The notes under the pieces: model-generated
The model's input: the letters and a program-made list of their open reading frames with translations, nothing else
Told to the model about the DNA's origin: nothing
The model's database searches: none
Made by a program: the position numbers and the translations under genes
From: Corynebacterium pelargi
GTDB lineage: Bacteria; Actinomycetota; Actinomycetes; Mycobacteriales; Mycobacteriaceae
NCBI RefSeq assembly: GCF_014635485.1
Contig: NZ_BMCX01000002.1
Location: forward strand, 518,335 to 582,334
Direction of reading: 5' to 3'
Length of the DNA stretch: 64,000 nt
Shown: one piece after another, positions 45,920 to 55,053 of the stretch
How positions within the stretch are numbered: the first letter of the stretch is position 1
How the letters are laid out: every line of letters begins with the position of its first letter

Positions 45920-47370
45920 GTGCGTTCCTCGCGGTATTGCTGCCACTTATCTTTCCAATCCCCGGTGGGAGGGAATAAACCATCTACCGGGTTACCTTCG
46001 GAGACCCGGGCAGCAACCCATTCGTCTTGTAGCTCCTTCTCCAGTGCAGCGTCTACAACCTCTTCTACGATGTCCCGAGGAATCACAATCACTCCGTCAT
46101 CGTCGCCTACGATTACGTCACCTGGGATGATGGTGGCGTTGCCGCATGCAATCGGTAGATCCATGTCCCATGGGACGTGCTTGCGGCCGAGTACGGCCGG
46201 ATGGGCGCCCTGACTGAAAACCGGCAGACCGACTTCCTCCACGGCTGCATAATCGCGAACACACCCGTCGGTTACTATGCCGGCCGCTCCTAGGCTTTTA
46301 GCGCGTATGGCGAGCACGTCGCCCAGAGTGCCGGATCCTGCTTCTTGCCGAGCCTCGATAACGAGAACCTCTCCAGGCTTGAGTTCGTCGAAGGCTCGCT
46401 TCTGGGTGTTGTAACCACCGCCGTGCGCTTTAAAAAGATCTTCTCTGCCAGGGATAAAGCGAAGAGTTTTCGCAACGCCTACCATTTTGGTTCCTGGAGT
46501 TTGCGGGTATACCCCTTCGATAACCACTTGATTGAGCCCGCGATTTCGTAGCTGTGCAGATAGCCCGGCGGTCGGCGTTTGTTCGAGCTTTTTACGTAGG
46601 TCATCGGGTAGATCAGGCTTGGAAGAGCCTGAGGTATCGAGGTCTGTGCCATAAGCATCAGCACGTTGTTTCTCATCAACATGAGGGAGCATGCCGACGG
46701 TTCTGTCGAAAGCACCCGCACCTTCAATGACTTCGGTGCGAAGTTTGCCTGATGTTAAACCTGCACCATCAACTTCTACTTCCATCACGTCACCGGGGTT
46801 GACCACTGTGGAACCGGCGGGTGTGCCGGTCAAAATGATATCCCCGGGGTGCAGAGTCATGTGCTGAGAAAGGTCTGCCACAAACTGGGGGAGTGGAAAG
46901 ATGAGGCTTTCTTCGCTGGTGGTATCTTCCTGCACCAACTCGCCGTTGACCCAGGTGCGAATACGTAAGCTGCCTGGCTCTACAGCTCGGGCATCGATGA
47001 GCTCCGGCCCGATGGGTGTGTAACCGTCTCGAGATTTCGAGCGAGTGTTCGACCCCTTATCCTGGGCGCGATAGTCGTAAATGCCAAGGTCGTTGGATGC
47101 GGTAACGGCTGCTACATAGTCCCAGGCGTCCTCCAGCGAGACATTTCGAGCTTCGGTACCGATGATGAGAGCGACCTCACCTTCAAAAGCCAGTAGTTCG
47201 CAGCCCTCAGGGCGTTCGACGGTTCCGGATCCAGTGAGGGAGCTGGTGGCCTTCATGAAGTAAGAAGGCTGCTTAGGTCTGCGCCCGCGTTGAGCGGCTC
47301 TTGATTCATATGCCACATGGACGGCGAGGACTTTGCCTGGTGTCGCCGGCAGTTTTTCGAGAATTCCCAT
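45916..47370 (-). CDS. hpaG: HpaG-type FAH isomerase/decarboxylase fused to an RraA-like domain
   Basis: 484 residues from ATG 47370, AGGGGAGA five bases upstream. The N-terminal half is an FAH-fold domain (residues about 1-240: FEGEVALIIG, SNDLGIYDYR, GDIILTGTPAG). The C-terminal half (about 270-484) is an RraA/HMG-aldolase domain with GIVTDGCVRDYAAVE and DDDGVIVIPRDIV. E. coli HpaG has two FAH halves instead. The protein probably isomerises and decarboxylates 5-carboxymethyl-2-oxo-hexenedioate; the RraA half may be the decarboxylase, since relatives decarboxylate oxaloacetate. It is the first gene of the minus-strand operon. Confidence 0.82.
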   Translation of the reverse strand: MGILEKLPATPGKVLAVHVAYESRAAQRGRRPKQPSYFMKATSSLTGSGTVERPEGCELLAFEGEVALIIGTEARNVSLEDAWDYVAAVTASNDLGIYDYRAQDKGSNTRSKSRDGYTPIGPELIDARAVEPGSLRIRTWVNGELVQEDTTSEESLIFPLPQFVADLSQHMTLHPGDIILTGTPAGSTVVNPGDVMEVEVDGAGLTSGKLRTEVIEGAGAFDRTVGMLPHVDEKQRADAYGTDLDTSGSSKPDLPDDLRKKLEQTPTAGLSAQLRNRGLNQVVIEGVYPQTPGTKMVGVAKTLRFIPGREDLFKAHGGGYNTQKRAFDELKPGEVLVIEARQEAGSGTLGDVLAIRAKSLGAAGIVTDGCVRDYAAVEEVGLPVFSQGAHPAVLGRKHVPWDMDLPIACGNATIIPGDVIVGDDDGVIVIPRDIVEEVVDAALEKELQDEWVAARVSEGNPVDGLFPPTGDWKDKWQQYREERT

Positions 47371-47501
47371 GGAGTCTCCCCTCTAATGATTGCGCCAAAC
47401 TTCGGCGTGCTTGAAGTCTTTAGGTGTCTTTTGTCTCGTTTGCATACTTCGTCGCCGTGACGTTTCTTCCACACCAGGCAGGTGCTGCACAGAATTTTTT
47501 C

Positions 47502-47561
47502 TTGACGACTTGGCTGAATCATATATGATGAAGTTCAGCCCTGCAAGTGTTGTAAATCACA
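47502..47561. promoter_or_regulatory. Overlapping divergent promoters with GntR-type palindrome and GlxR-like site
   Basis: Plus strand: TTGACG at 47502-47507, 16 bases, TATGAT at 47524-47529, directed to the transporter. Minus strand: TTGCAG at 47546-47541, 17 bases, TATGAT at 47523-47518, directed to hpaG. The two -10 boxes are the halves of one palindrome, ATCATATATGAT. A GlxR-like site (47546-47561, 10 of 12 consensus positions of TGTGA-N6-TCACA with central TA) is centred about 42 bases upstream of the minus start, the usual place for activation. Confidence 0.65.
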
Positions 47562-47733
47562 AATGGCTTACGGCTTGATGGGAAACACTGTAGTGTGTGA
47601 CGTAGAACGCTTAAATGCATCTAAAACTGCAGATCGAGCGGGCTGTTTTGAAGATGTGGAGGCGGGCATCTCTCTGTTTTGAAAACCAGTGGTGTGGCTC
47701 GCCGGAAAATGAAATATGTTCTAAGGAGGATGG

Positions 47734-49146
47734 ATGGGTTCCAATGCTTGCAACCCGAATGCGCACGACACGCGTGGCGCGGCTCATGCAGGGCAGGTCT
47801 TGCCCGGCGACGAAGTTCGTAATGTAAAAGAACAGCGCCGCGTCGCGATGGCGACCACGGTCGGCACAGCTATCGAATGGTATGACTTCTTCCTTTACGC
47901 AAGTGCCGCCGGCCTGGTCTTCAACAAGCTCTTTTTCGCAGGGCTCGGTCCCCAGGCAGCTACAGTGGTGGCGTTCCTAAGTGTTGGATTGAGCTTCCTT
48001 TTCCGACCTCTCGGCGCTTTCCTCGCCGGCTACTTTGGTGACAAGTTAGGTCGACGGGTGGTGCTTATGGTCACTCTCATGGGGATGGGAGCGGCCACGG
48101 CAATAATTGGCTTGCTGCCAACCTATGATGCGATCGGTATCGCGGCACCGATTTTGCTGATTCTTCTTCGAATCATTCAAGGTATTTCTGCCGGCGGTGA
48201 GTGGGGTGGTGCCGTTCTGATGGCCGTCGAACATGCTCCTGACCACAAACGGGGTTGGTACGGATGTTCCCCACAAATCGGTGTGCCTGCCGGCTTGCTG
48301 ATGGCCTCCGGCATGCTGGCCTTGATGAGTTTGATCGCTCCAGGTGATGCATTCCTTGAGTGGGGATGGCGCATCCCGTTCCTCATCAGTGTATTGCTGA
48401 TCGGCCTAGGCTATCTAATTCGACGCGGTGTCGATGAGTCGCCGGTGTTCAAGGAAATCGCTGAGCGGAAGGAGCAGACGTCCAACCCGATTGGGGTGTT
48501 GTTCAAGCGGCATGGTCTGCTTGTACTGATTGCTGCGCTGGTCTTTGCCGGTAACGGTGCCGTTGGCTACATGACCACTGGTGGGTGGATCCAAAAGTAT
48601 GCGTCGAACCCGGATGGGCCTGTGGGGCTTGATCGTGACACCGTTTTGCTTGCGGTAACCGGCTCGGCTGCTACCTGGCTGTGCTTCACTTTGCTGTCCG
48701 GCAAAGTCTCCGACGTTATCGGACGCAAAAAAACGTACATCCTTGGGTTTGTTCTCCAACTCGCTGGGGTGTTCGCACTCTTCCCTCTAGTTGAAGCTGG
48801 CAGTGGCACCTCTCTCTTCTTTGGTTTGGCTCTGCTCACCATCGGAACTGGTTTTACCTATGGGCCGCAAGCTGCGATGTATACCGAAATCTTTCCGGCC
48901 TCGATCAGATTCTCGGGTGTGTCGATCTCTTATGCAATTGGGGCAATTCTGGGTGGTGCTTTCGCACCCACAATTGCGGAAGCACTGGTGGATGCAACAG
49001 GGGGCACGCAAGCAGTGACCTTCTACCTGGCGGGCATGACTGTTGTTGGGCTGTTGGCAGTCTCGGCTTTGACCGACAAAACCAACGTTCCACTTGGCCC
49101 TTTGCATGAGGAGGAACAGCAGGAACGACCATTCGTCTGGAGTTAG
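47734..49146 (+). CDS. MFS transporter, metabolite:H+ symporter family (island copy)
   Basis: 470 residues from ATG 47734, AAGGAGG four bases upstream. Twelve predicted helices with the MHS signatures GDKLGRRVVLM and ESPVFKEIAERKEQ. MHS members take up organic acids such as shikimate or protocatechuate. Its place, first in the plus-strand operon before the hydroxylase, suggests uptake of a hydroxyphenylacetate. It has a paralogue at 57396 with nearly the same sequence from residue 22 onward, but AT-richer codons. Confidence 0.85.
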   Translation: MGSNACNPNAHDTRGAAHAGQVLPGDEVRNVKEQRRVAMATTVGTAIEWYDFFLYASAAGLVFNKLFFAGLGPQAATVVAFLSVGLSFLFRPLGAFLAGYFGDKLGRRVVLMVTLMGMGAATAIIGLLPTYDAIGIAAPILLILLRIIQGISAGGEWGGAVLMAVEHAPDHKRGWYGCSPQIGVPAGLLMASGMLALMSLIAPGDAFLEWGWRIPFLISVLLIGLGYLIRRGVDESPVFKEIAERKEQTSNPIGVLFKRHGLLVLIAALVFAGNGAVGYMTTGGWIQKYASNPDGPVGLDRDTVLLAVTGSAATWLCFTLLSGKVSDVIGRKKTYILGFVLQLAGVFALFPLVEAGSGTSLFFGLALLTIGTGFTYGPQAAMYTEIFPASIRFSGVSISYAIGAILGGAFAPTIAEALVDATGGTQAVTFYLAGMTVVGLLAVSALTDKTNVPLGPLHEEEQQERPFVWS

Positions 49147-49208
49147 GGCATACCGGGTTACCCACAGCAACCTAACTCTTGCAGCCCCACATTAATTAAG
49201 GAGAAAAT

Positions 49209-51050
49209 ATGCAATTCCATCACCATGGCTATGTTTCCACCAACCCCCGGGTTCTCCCCGCCGCAGGCCCCGAGCGGTCTGAGGCTTTGCCTGATCATAT
49301 GGATGTGTTGATCGTGGGAGCGGGACCTGCGGGAATGATCGCCGCCGCCCAGTTGTCAATGTTTCCTAATGTGCACACTCGCATTATTGACCGTAGGCCC
49401 CACCGTTTGGAGATCGGGCAGGCGGACGGCATCCAAGCAAGGTCGGTCGAAACATTTCAGGCATTCGGTTTTGCCAAAGAAATCACTGACGAGGCATTCC
49501 GAATTACCGAGATGGCTTTTTGGAAGCAAAAGCCAGATTCGCCGGAAGAGATCCACCGTACAGCACGAACTTTGGACGATGAGCACGGTGTATCGGAGTT
49601 TCCTCACTTAATTGTGAATCAGGCACGCGTTCTCGACTATTTTGCGGAGTTTATGGGGCGTTCACCTTCGCGCATGAAGCCGAATTTCGGCTATGAGTTC
49701 TTGGGGCTTGAAGTGGGGGATGGAGAATATCCGGTGGCTGTTGAGCTACGCGATGTTCAGACCGGAGAAAAACGCACCGTGTATTCCAAGTATGTAGTCG
49801 GGTGTGACGGCGCCCGCTCCGGCGTCCGGAAAGCGATTGGGGGACGCCTTGAAGGTAAGTCTGCTAACCATGCGTGGGGCGTGATGGATGTAATTGCCGA
49901 AACGGATTTCCCGGATATCCGTCTGAAATGCGCAATCAACTCGAAGTATGGTTCTATCCTTCATATTCCGCGCGAGGGTGGCTATTTGTTCCGAATGTAT
50001 GTGGATCTTGGTGAAGTAAGAGAAGATGACAACGGTCAGGTTCGTAGTACTACCATCGAACAGATTATTGACCAGGCCAACAACATTCTAAGTCCATACA
50101 CTCTCGACGTTCGCGAGGTCTGCTGGCACTCGGTCTATGAAGTTGGGCACCGGTTAGCCAACAAATTCGACAATCTGTCGAATGAGTGCCCTGAGCCGCG
50201 AGTTTTCATTACCGGCGATGCCTGCCATACGCACTCCGCAAAGGCAGGTCAAGGCATGAATGTGTCAATGCAGGACGGGTTCAACATTGCTTGGAAGCTT
50301 GGCTATGTTCTCGATGGGCGCAGTCCGGAGACTTTGCTGCGCACCTATGCCGAGGAACGAAAGGAAATTGCCAAGAACCTCATAGATTTCGACCGTGAGT
50401 GGTCAACGCTAATGGCGACGCCCACGGAAGAACTTGAAAATCCTAACTACTTGGAGGATTACTACGTTCAGACGGCAGAATTCCCTGCCGGGTTTATGAC
50501 CGAATACCAACCGTCAATCCTTACGGGTGGAAAAGAGCATCAGAGCTTAGCCAAGGGGTATCCCGTAGGTAAGCGCTTCAAGTCTGCTGAGGTATGTCGA
50601 GTTGCCGACGCTAATCCCGTGCACTTAGGGCATCACGCGACGGCTGATGGACGTTATCGAATCTATGTGTTCGCTGATTTGGATGGCGCTCGTGCGGTCG
50701 AGTGGGCAGAGTGGTTTGCTCACGACCCGGATTCGCCTCAGAACCGTTACATGCGTCCAGGCGATGAGGATGTAATGTTTGATACCAAAATTATTTATCC
50801 TAAATTGCATACGGACGTAGATTTAAACCAAGTTCCTTCGATCTTTTTTCCGAAGTGTGGTCCGTTCAGGGTGAGCAACTATGAAAAAGTCTATTCTCTC
50901 CTCCCCGGCAGCAACATTTTTGAGGAACGTGAAATCTCCGAGCAGGGTGCAGTGGTGGTAGTGCGGCCAGATCAATATGTAGCTGCAGTTCTGCCTCTCG
51001 ACGACACTGCGGGACTTCAGAAAGTGTTCGAGCCTGTCTTGAAGGGGTAG
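49209..51050 (+). CDS. Single-component FAD-dependent aromatic hydroxylase (phenol 2-monooxygenase family)
   Basis: 613 residues; AAGGAG is eight bases before ATG 49209. FAD-binding GAGPAGM near residue 39, the GD motif FITGDACHTHSAKAGQGMN with GQGMN, and a C-terminal thioredoxin-like domain typical of phenol and 3-hydroxybenzoate hydroxylases. In this cluster it should convert 4-hydroxyphenylacetate (or the 3-isomer) to homoprotocatechuate, replacing the two-component HpaBC of E. coli. That substrate is inference from the neighbours. Confidence 0.75.
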   Translation: MQFHHHGYVSTNPRVLPAAGPERSEALPDHMDVLIVGAGPAGMIAAAQLSMFPNVHTRIIDRRPHRLEIGQADGIQARSVETFQAFGFAKEITDEAFRITEMAFWKQKPDSPEEIHRTARTLDDEHGVSEFPHLIVNQARVLDYFAEFMGRSPSRMKPNFGYEFLGLEVGDGEYPVAVELRDVQTGEKRTVYSKYVVGCDGARSGVRKAIGGRLEGKSANHAWGVMDVIAETDFPDIRLKCAINSKYGSILHIPREGGYLFRMYVDLGEVREDDNGQVRSTTIEQIIDQANNILSPYTLDVREVCWHSVYEVGHRLANKFDNLSNECPEPRVFITGDACHTHSAKAGQGMNVSMQDGFNIAWKLGYVLDGRSPETLLRTYAEERKEIAKNLIDFDREWSTLMATPTEELENPNYLEDYYVQTAEFPAGFMTEYQPSILTGGKEHQSLAKGYPVGKRFKSAEVCRVADANPVHLGHHATADGRYRIYVFADLDGARAVEWAEWFAHDPDSPQNRYMRPGDEDVMFDTKIIYPKLHTDVDLNQVPSIFFPKCGPFRVSNYEKVYSLLPGSNIFEEREISEQGAVVVVRPDQYVAAVLPLDDTAGLQKVFEPVLKG

Positions 51051-51054
51051 TGCA

Positions 51055-51963
51055 ATGATTGGGCTGAAAGAGTTCCGCTTTGCGGTGAACAGCACTGTGG
51101 TGCCGCTCCGTATTGATGCTTTGGAGTCATTTCGCGGTGCGGTGAAGATGCACAACGTCGGAAGAGCAACGTTTGTGCACATCAGTGCTGACGCTCATTC
51201 AGTCCATCGCACTGAAGAGCTAATAGCTTGGCCAAGCGATGCTTATGTAAAGGTGAGTCAGATAATTGAGGGGCATGGGGTTCTGCGCCAAGACGGGAAG
51301 GCGGTTCACTTTGGCCAGGGAGACATTGTAATTTACGACACCTCGCGTCCCTATGATCTTGAGTTTCCTGAAGGGTGCGCCTTATTGGTGGTTATGGTTC
51401 CCAAAAACGATCTTGCCCTCAGTGAAAAAGTGCTGGCGCATGTCACTGCTATTTCACTCACTAAGGGATTTGCGGTGAGTGCTGCTGTAGCGGCCTTTTT
51501 GGGAGAACTTGCGCGTAATTTTGACGAGCTCGCCACTCGTGCTGGGGCACAGTTGGCGGAAATGGTTGTAGCGATGATTCGGCCCGTTCTAGTTGCCGCC
51601 GCGGAAGATGCGGGATTTGGCCTGGACTCTAGGACTCAACTGGTCCGAACAATTGACGCCTTCATCGATGACCATCTCGACGACCCAGATTTGGGGCCGA
51701 AGCTCATAGCTCAAGCACATTTCATATCGGTTCGGTATCTTCACCAGCTCTTTAGTGACCGTGCAACAACGGTCGCTGGGGCGATCAAAGGTCGCCGCTT
51801 AGATCGTGCTCACGCTCTGCTTGGAGACCCATCGAGTTCTTCGCAGCCGATTAGTGTGATTGCGGCTAGTTGTGGCCTGTCTGATGCGGCTTACTTCTCT
51901 CGTGCATTTAAGGAGAGGTTTGGGCTAAGCCCCAGCGCTTTTCGTCGAACCTTTGTTGCTTAA
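51055..51963 (+). CDS. AraC-family regulator, FeaR-like
   Basis: 302 residues from ATG 51055, four bases after the hydroxylase stop. N-terminal AraC_binding_2 domain (about 30-190) and two C-terminal helix-turn-helix motifs (PKLIAQAHFISVRYLHQLF and ISVIAASCGLSDAAYFSRAF). The size and domain pair equal E. coli FeaR, which activates phenylethylamine/tyramine oxidation genes. It probably activates the aldehyde dehydrogenase and amine oxidase genes downstream. Confidence 0.8.
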   Translation: MIGLKEFRFAVNSTVVPLRIDALESFRGAVKMHNVGRATFVHISADAHSVHRTEELIAWPSDAYVKVSQIIEGHGVLRQDGKAVHFGQGDIVIYDTSRPYDLEFPEGCALLVVMVPKNDLALSEKVLAHVTAISLTKGFAVSAAVAAFLGELARNFDELATRAGAQLAEMVVAMIRPVLVAAAEDAGFGLDSRTQLVRTIDAFIDDHLDDPDLGPKLIAQAHFISVRYLHQLFSDRATTVAGAIKGRRLDRAHALLGDPSSSSQPISVIAASCGLSDAAYFSRAFKERFGLSPSAFRRTFVA

Positions 51964-51982
51964 TGCACTCCCAGAAAACTAA

Positions 51983-52026
51983 AGTGCACTGTCTCACAAG
52001 TAGGAGTGGGCGGGCTCACTTAGAAT
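51983..52026 (+). promoter_or_regulatory. Promoter region of the aldehyde dehydrogenase gene
   Basis: TAGAAT at 52021-52026 is a good -10 without a clear -35, as at activator-dependent promoters. A GlxR-like site (51983-51998, 9 of 12) and a direct repeat CTCACAAG / CTCACTTA about 22 bases apart, the usual AraC spacing, precede it. Confidence 0.4.
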
Positions 52027-52051
52027 GGCTTTACCTAAGAAAGGAGCCAGG

Positions 52052-53488
52052 ATGCAAACTAGGCAATACATCAATGGGGAATGGGTTGAGGGAGCGGCAG
52101 ATAGTATTTCTTCCTACAACCCCGCCACCGGCGAGGTGATCGCTGAGGTTAGGTGCGCTAGCCCCACTCAAGTGGACGACGCGATTACCGCGGCGCGTGA
52201 AGCTTTGTCAGGAGAGTGGGCAAATCTATTGCCGGTGCAGCGTGCAGCCGTATTATTCAAAATTGCGGATCTAATAGAGGCGAATGCAGAAGAATTTGCC
52301 CAGCTCGAAACTTTGGATCAGGGGCAACCGATCGGAGTTGCTCGCCAAGTGTCGGTGGCAGGTGCAGCCAATCACTTCCGGTACTTCGCCGGTTTCGTCA
52401 CCAAGATTCAGGGTACGACCAACCCAATCAGCTTCCCCGATACCTTGCACTACACCAAGCGAGAGCCTGTGGGGGTCAACGCGTTAATTACTCCCTGGAA
52501 TTTTCCGCTGATGATTCTTGCCTGGAAGCTTGCACCCGCCCTGGCTACAGGTAATTCGGTGGTAATTAAGCCGTCCGAAGTTACCCCACTCACGTCCATC
52601 AAGCTTGTTGAAATCTGCGAACAGGCAGGCGTTCCCGCAGGCGTAGTAAACATTGTGACGGGTGCTGGAGATGTTGGCGCACTGTTGTCCTCGCACATGG
52701 GTGTCGATCATGTTTCATACACTGGCTCGACTCCGACCGGTAAAGCGATCACCCATGCTGCGGCGGATTCCAACCTTAAGCGTTTGACACTCGAACTCGG
52801 TGGTAAAGCGCCTTCAATCATTACAGCCTCAGCCGATATAGACTCCGCTGTGGCTGGCAATATTGGTGGTGCGTTATTGAACTCTGGACAGGTTTGTGCT
52901 GCCTATACTCGCTTCTACGTGGACTCCAAGGTTCACGATGAATTCGTCGAAAAGCTTGCTTCGGCTGCAACTTCAATGCACGTAGGTCCTGGAAATGACG
53001 AGAAATCTCAACTAACTCCAGTAGTTTCCGAAAAACATCTCGGGCATATCACCAACTTGATTGAAGCTGGGCGTTCCGAAGGAGCCGAACTCGTCACAGG
53101 TGGCCATCGGATTGATCGTGATGGCTATTTCGTTGAACCCACCGTGTTTGCCGAAGTTGATGAAGATAATTCGATTGCGAAGCAAGAAATTTTTGGCCCA
53201 GTTCTTTCGGTAATGAAGTACGACGGGGAGCTAGACGAAGTCATCGCACGTGCGAACGATTCTGAGTATGGTCTCGCTGCCGCAGTATGGACTAGCGACA
53301 TTGCGGAGAGTCAACGCATAGCCAATGGGCTGCGCTCTGGTGCAGTATTTGTGAATATGCTACCGATCCCTGATATGGCAGCCCCCTGGGGTGGATATAA
53401 ACAATCCGGTTGGGGCCGAGAGATGGGACCACAAGCTATCGAGTGCTACACCGAGACTAAGTCTGTCTGGTTGCATTACGGCGGCTAG
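52052..53488 (+). CDS. Aldehyde dehydrogenase, probable (hydroxy)phenylacetaldehyde type
   Basis: 478 residues from ATG 52052, AAAGGAG six bases upstream; the nine extra upstream codons lack a ribosome site. Glu248 (LELGGKAPS) and nucleophile Cys282 (NSGQVCAAY). The neighbours, amine oxidase and FeaR-like regulator, suggest a FeaB-like role: oxidation of 4-hydroxyphenylacetaldehyde to 4-hydroxyphenylacetate. An exact 12-mer copy lies in the gene at 52945. Confidence 0.82.
   Translation: MQTRQYINGEWVEGAADSISSYNPATGEVIAEVRCASPTQVDDAITAAREALSGEWANLLPVQRAAVLFKIADLIEANAEEFAQLETLDQGQPIGVARQVSVAGAANHFRYFAGFVTKIQGTTNPISFPDTLHYTKREPVGVNALITPWNFPLMILAWKLAPALATGNSVVIKPSEVTPLTSIKLVEICEQAGVPAGVVNIVTGAGDVGALLSSHMGVDHVSYTGSTPTGKAITHAAADSNLKRLTLELGGKAPSIITASADIDSAVAGNIGGALLNSGQVCAAYTRFYVDSKVHDEFVEKLASAATSMHVGPGNDEKSQLTPVVSEKHLGHITNLIEAGRSEGAELVTGGHRIDRDGYFVEPTVFAEVDEDNSIAKQEIFGPVLSVMKYDGELDEVIARANDSEYGLAAAVWTSDIAESQRIANGLRSGAVFVNMLPIPDMAAPWGGYKQSGWGREMGPQAIECYTETKSVWLHYGG
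52945..52956 (-). repeat. 12-mer AGCTTTTCGACG, copy 7
   Basis: Exact minus-strand copy inside the aldehyde dehydrogenase gene. Confidence 0.75.
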
Positions 53489-53510
53489 TATCTGGCGAAA
53501 TAATTTTTTA

Positions 53511-53553
53511 GGCGACGGTACCGTGGCAGAATTTTGTCCACGATACTGTCGCC
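53511..53553. terminator. Long hairpin after the aldehyde dehydrogenase gene
   Basis: Sixteen-bp stem with two mismatches (53511-53526 with 53538-53553). T-rich sequence lies on the left only, so its strand of use is uncertain. Confidence 0.5.
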
Positions 53554-53668
53554 TTCGTTATGGAAAAGGAAGAAAGCCAGATCTGGGAACTCGATGGCGA
53601 AGATCCATTGGCGACGGAACCGCATTTTGAATTTCGAAACCCCACGCCTGGATTTGGACGCTATTGTT

Positions 53669-53697
53669 AGAGCCCCGATCTAGTCGGGGCTCTTTAG
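53669..53697 (+). terminator. Intrinsic terminator
   Basis: AGAGCCCCGA/TCGGGGCTCT, loop tctag, then TTAGTTA. Between the convergent dehydrogenase and amine oxidase genes. Confidence 0.75.
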
Positions 53698-53709
53698 TTA
53701 GCTCAAGAG

Positions 53710-54999
53710 TTATAGGGGTCGATGCTCGTTAATTTCACGGGCTGCCCGGAAACCTGTCTCGATAGCTCCATCGACGAAAGAGTTCCAACCTGCTGCCCAA
53801 TCTGAGCCGGCAAAAATTAGATTCCCATGACGAAGCTTTTCTGGGTGGCCGTGGAGGAACTGACCGGTTCGCGGAGTTGCCCAGGTCTGTCCGGTGAATT
53901 CGTCCTCTACCCAGTCGTGGCTAAAAGTGCTTACGACCTCGATATTTGCGTCCCAAGCATCTACAGCTCGCTGGACGGCCTCGACGCTATTGAGGTCAAT
54001 TGCTGCGTGGTCAGGACCGAAGCCTACGCAAATCGTGGTGTCGTCTTCCATGAAATATTCTGACCGAAGAAGCGCTAGGGGGTGGCCGTCTGGAGCGTAA
54101 GCCAAAATTTTGCGATGGCCTTTGATCTTCACCCATACCTTGTGGCCAGTGCAGTTCCAGCCTTCCACCATCGCTTCTTTAGCGTGATCGGGAAGCCCCT
54201 CGATGAAGTCGATGGTTTTGAGTGCTCCGATTGGGAGTGTCACTACAACTTGTTCGAACTGCCGGGTCGTGCCGTCCGCTAGCGTGATCTCGACACAGTC
54301 GCCTTGGTCGTCTACCTTGGTGACTCTCGTGTTGAGATGTACTTCTCCACGAATGTCGTTTCGGATCTTCGAATAAATGCTCTTCATGCCGCCCTCGAGC
54401 TTGTAGCGCAATGTTTGATCATCGAGCAAAGATAGGCGGTGATCTGACAAAGCAGCCCAGTGCGCTGCCATCAGTGGCGATGCTGTGCGAGACTCGCCAT
54501 TGTAGCCAGCGTTCCAGTACGCATTAGCTAATGCGACTTCTTCTTCGCTGAATTCACCGTTCCGGACGCAGTCGAGCACAGTCCCGGTATCCGCTTTCGC
54601 GACAGCTTCACGGTTAGTCCATGGCGCGTGGGGCAGGGGAAACAGTTCGCGCGATCGTTCGAAAATCTTCGACTGAACCCCGGCGAGTTTTTTGTCTACG
54701 TCTGCTTCAACTCCTGAATGGACCGTATCGCCGACAATCCAGAATGCTTCGTCGCAAACCGGAGATGAGACGATTTCTGCGCCGTAGCGTGTGATTTCTG
54801 ACCAAATGAATGGTTGCATCCAGTGAACCCAAGTGCCGCCCACTTCCAACTCGTGTCCCAGTTTTTGGGCAGTCCAGGTTCGACCACCGATTCGGTCTCG
54901 AGCCTCGAAAATTTCGACCGTGTACCCAAGGCGCTCCAACTCTCGAGCGGAAATTAGCCCAGCGAAACCTGCCCCGATAATCCCGACAGTTCCCTTCAT
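53710..54999 (-). CDS. Flavin monoamine oxidase, probable tyramine oxidase
   Basis: 429 residues from ATG 54999, AAAGGAG six bases upstream. FAD motif GAGFAG at 9-14, IGGRTWT, GGTWVHW, and the C-terminal FAD-contact stretch FAGSDWAAGWNSFVDGAIE. No signal peptide, so cytosolic. It should oxidise a primary amine to the aldehyde with release of NH3 and H2O2. Bacterial relatives include tyramine and putrescine oxidases; the hpa neighbours favour tyramine. No catalase gene is near. Confidence 0.83.
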   Translation of the reverse strand: MKGTVGIIGAGFAGLISARELERLGYTVEIFEARDRIGGRTWTAQKLGHELEVGGTWVHWMQPFIWSEITRYGAEIVSSPVCDEAFWIVGDTVHSGVEADVDKKLAGVQSKIFERSRELFPLPHAPWTNREAVAKADTGTVLDCVRNGEFSEEEVALANAYWNAGYNGESRTASPLMAAHWAALSDHRLSLLDDQTLRYKLEGGMKSIYSKIRNDIRGEVHLNTRVTKVDDQGDCVEITLADGTTRQFEQVVVTLPIGALKTIDFIEGLPDHAKEAMVEGWNCTGHKVWVKIKGHRKILAYAPDGHPLALLRSEYFMEDDTTICVGFGPDHAAIDLNSVEAVQRAVDAWDANIEVVSTFSHDWVEDEFTGQTWATPRTGQFLHGHPEKLRHGNLIFAGSDWAAGWNSFVDGAIETGFRAAREINEHRPL

Positions 55000-55053
55000 G
55001 ATCAGCTCCTTTGCTTGTCGTTAGAGGACCGGTTTGATTTGAAACCAGTTCAT

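Noticed and set aside
53560..53670. 36-codon ORF between the aldehyde dehydrogenase gene and its terminator (MEKEESQIWELDGED...)
   Set aside because: No ribosome site and too short to judge; it may be the tail of a lost gene.
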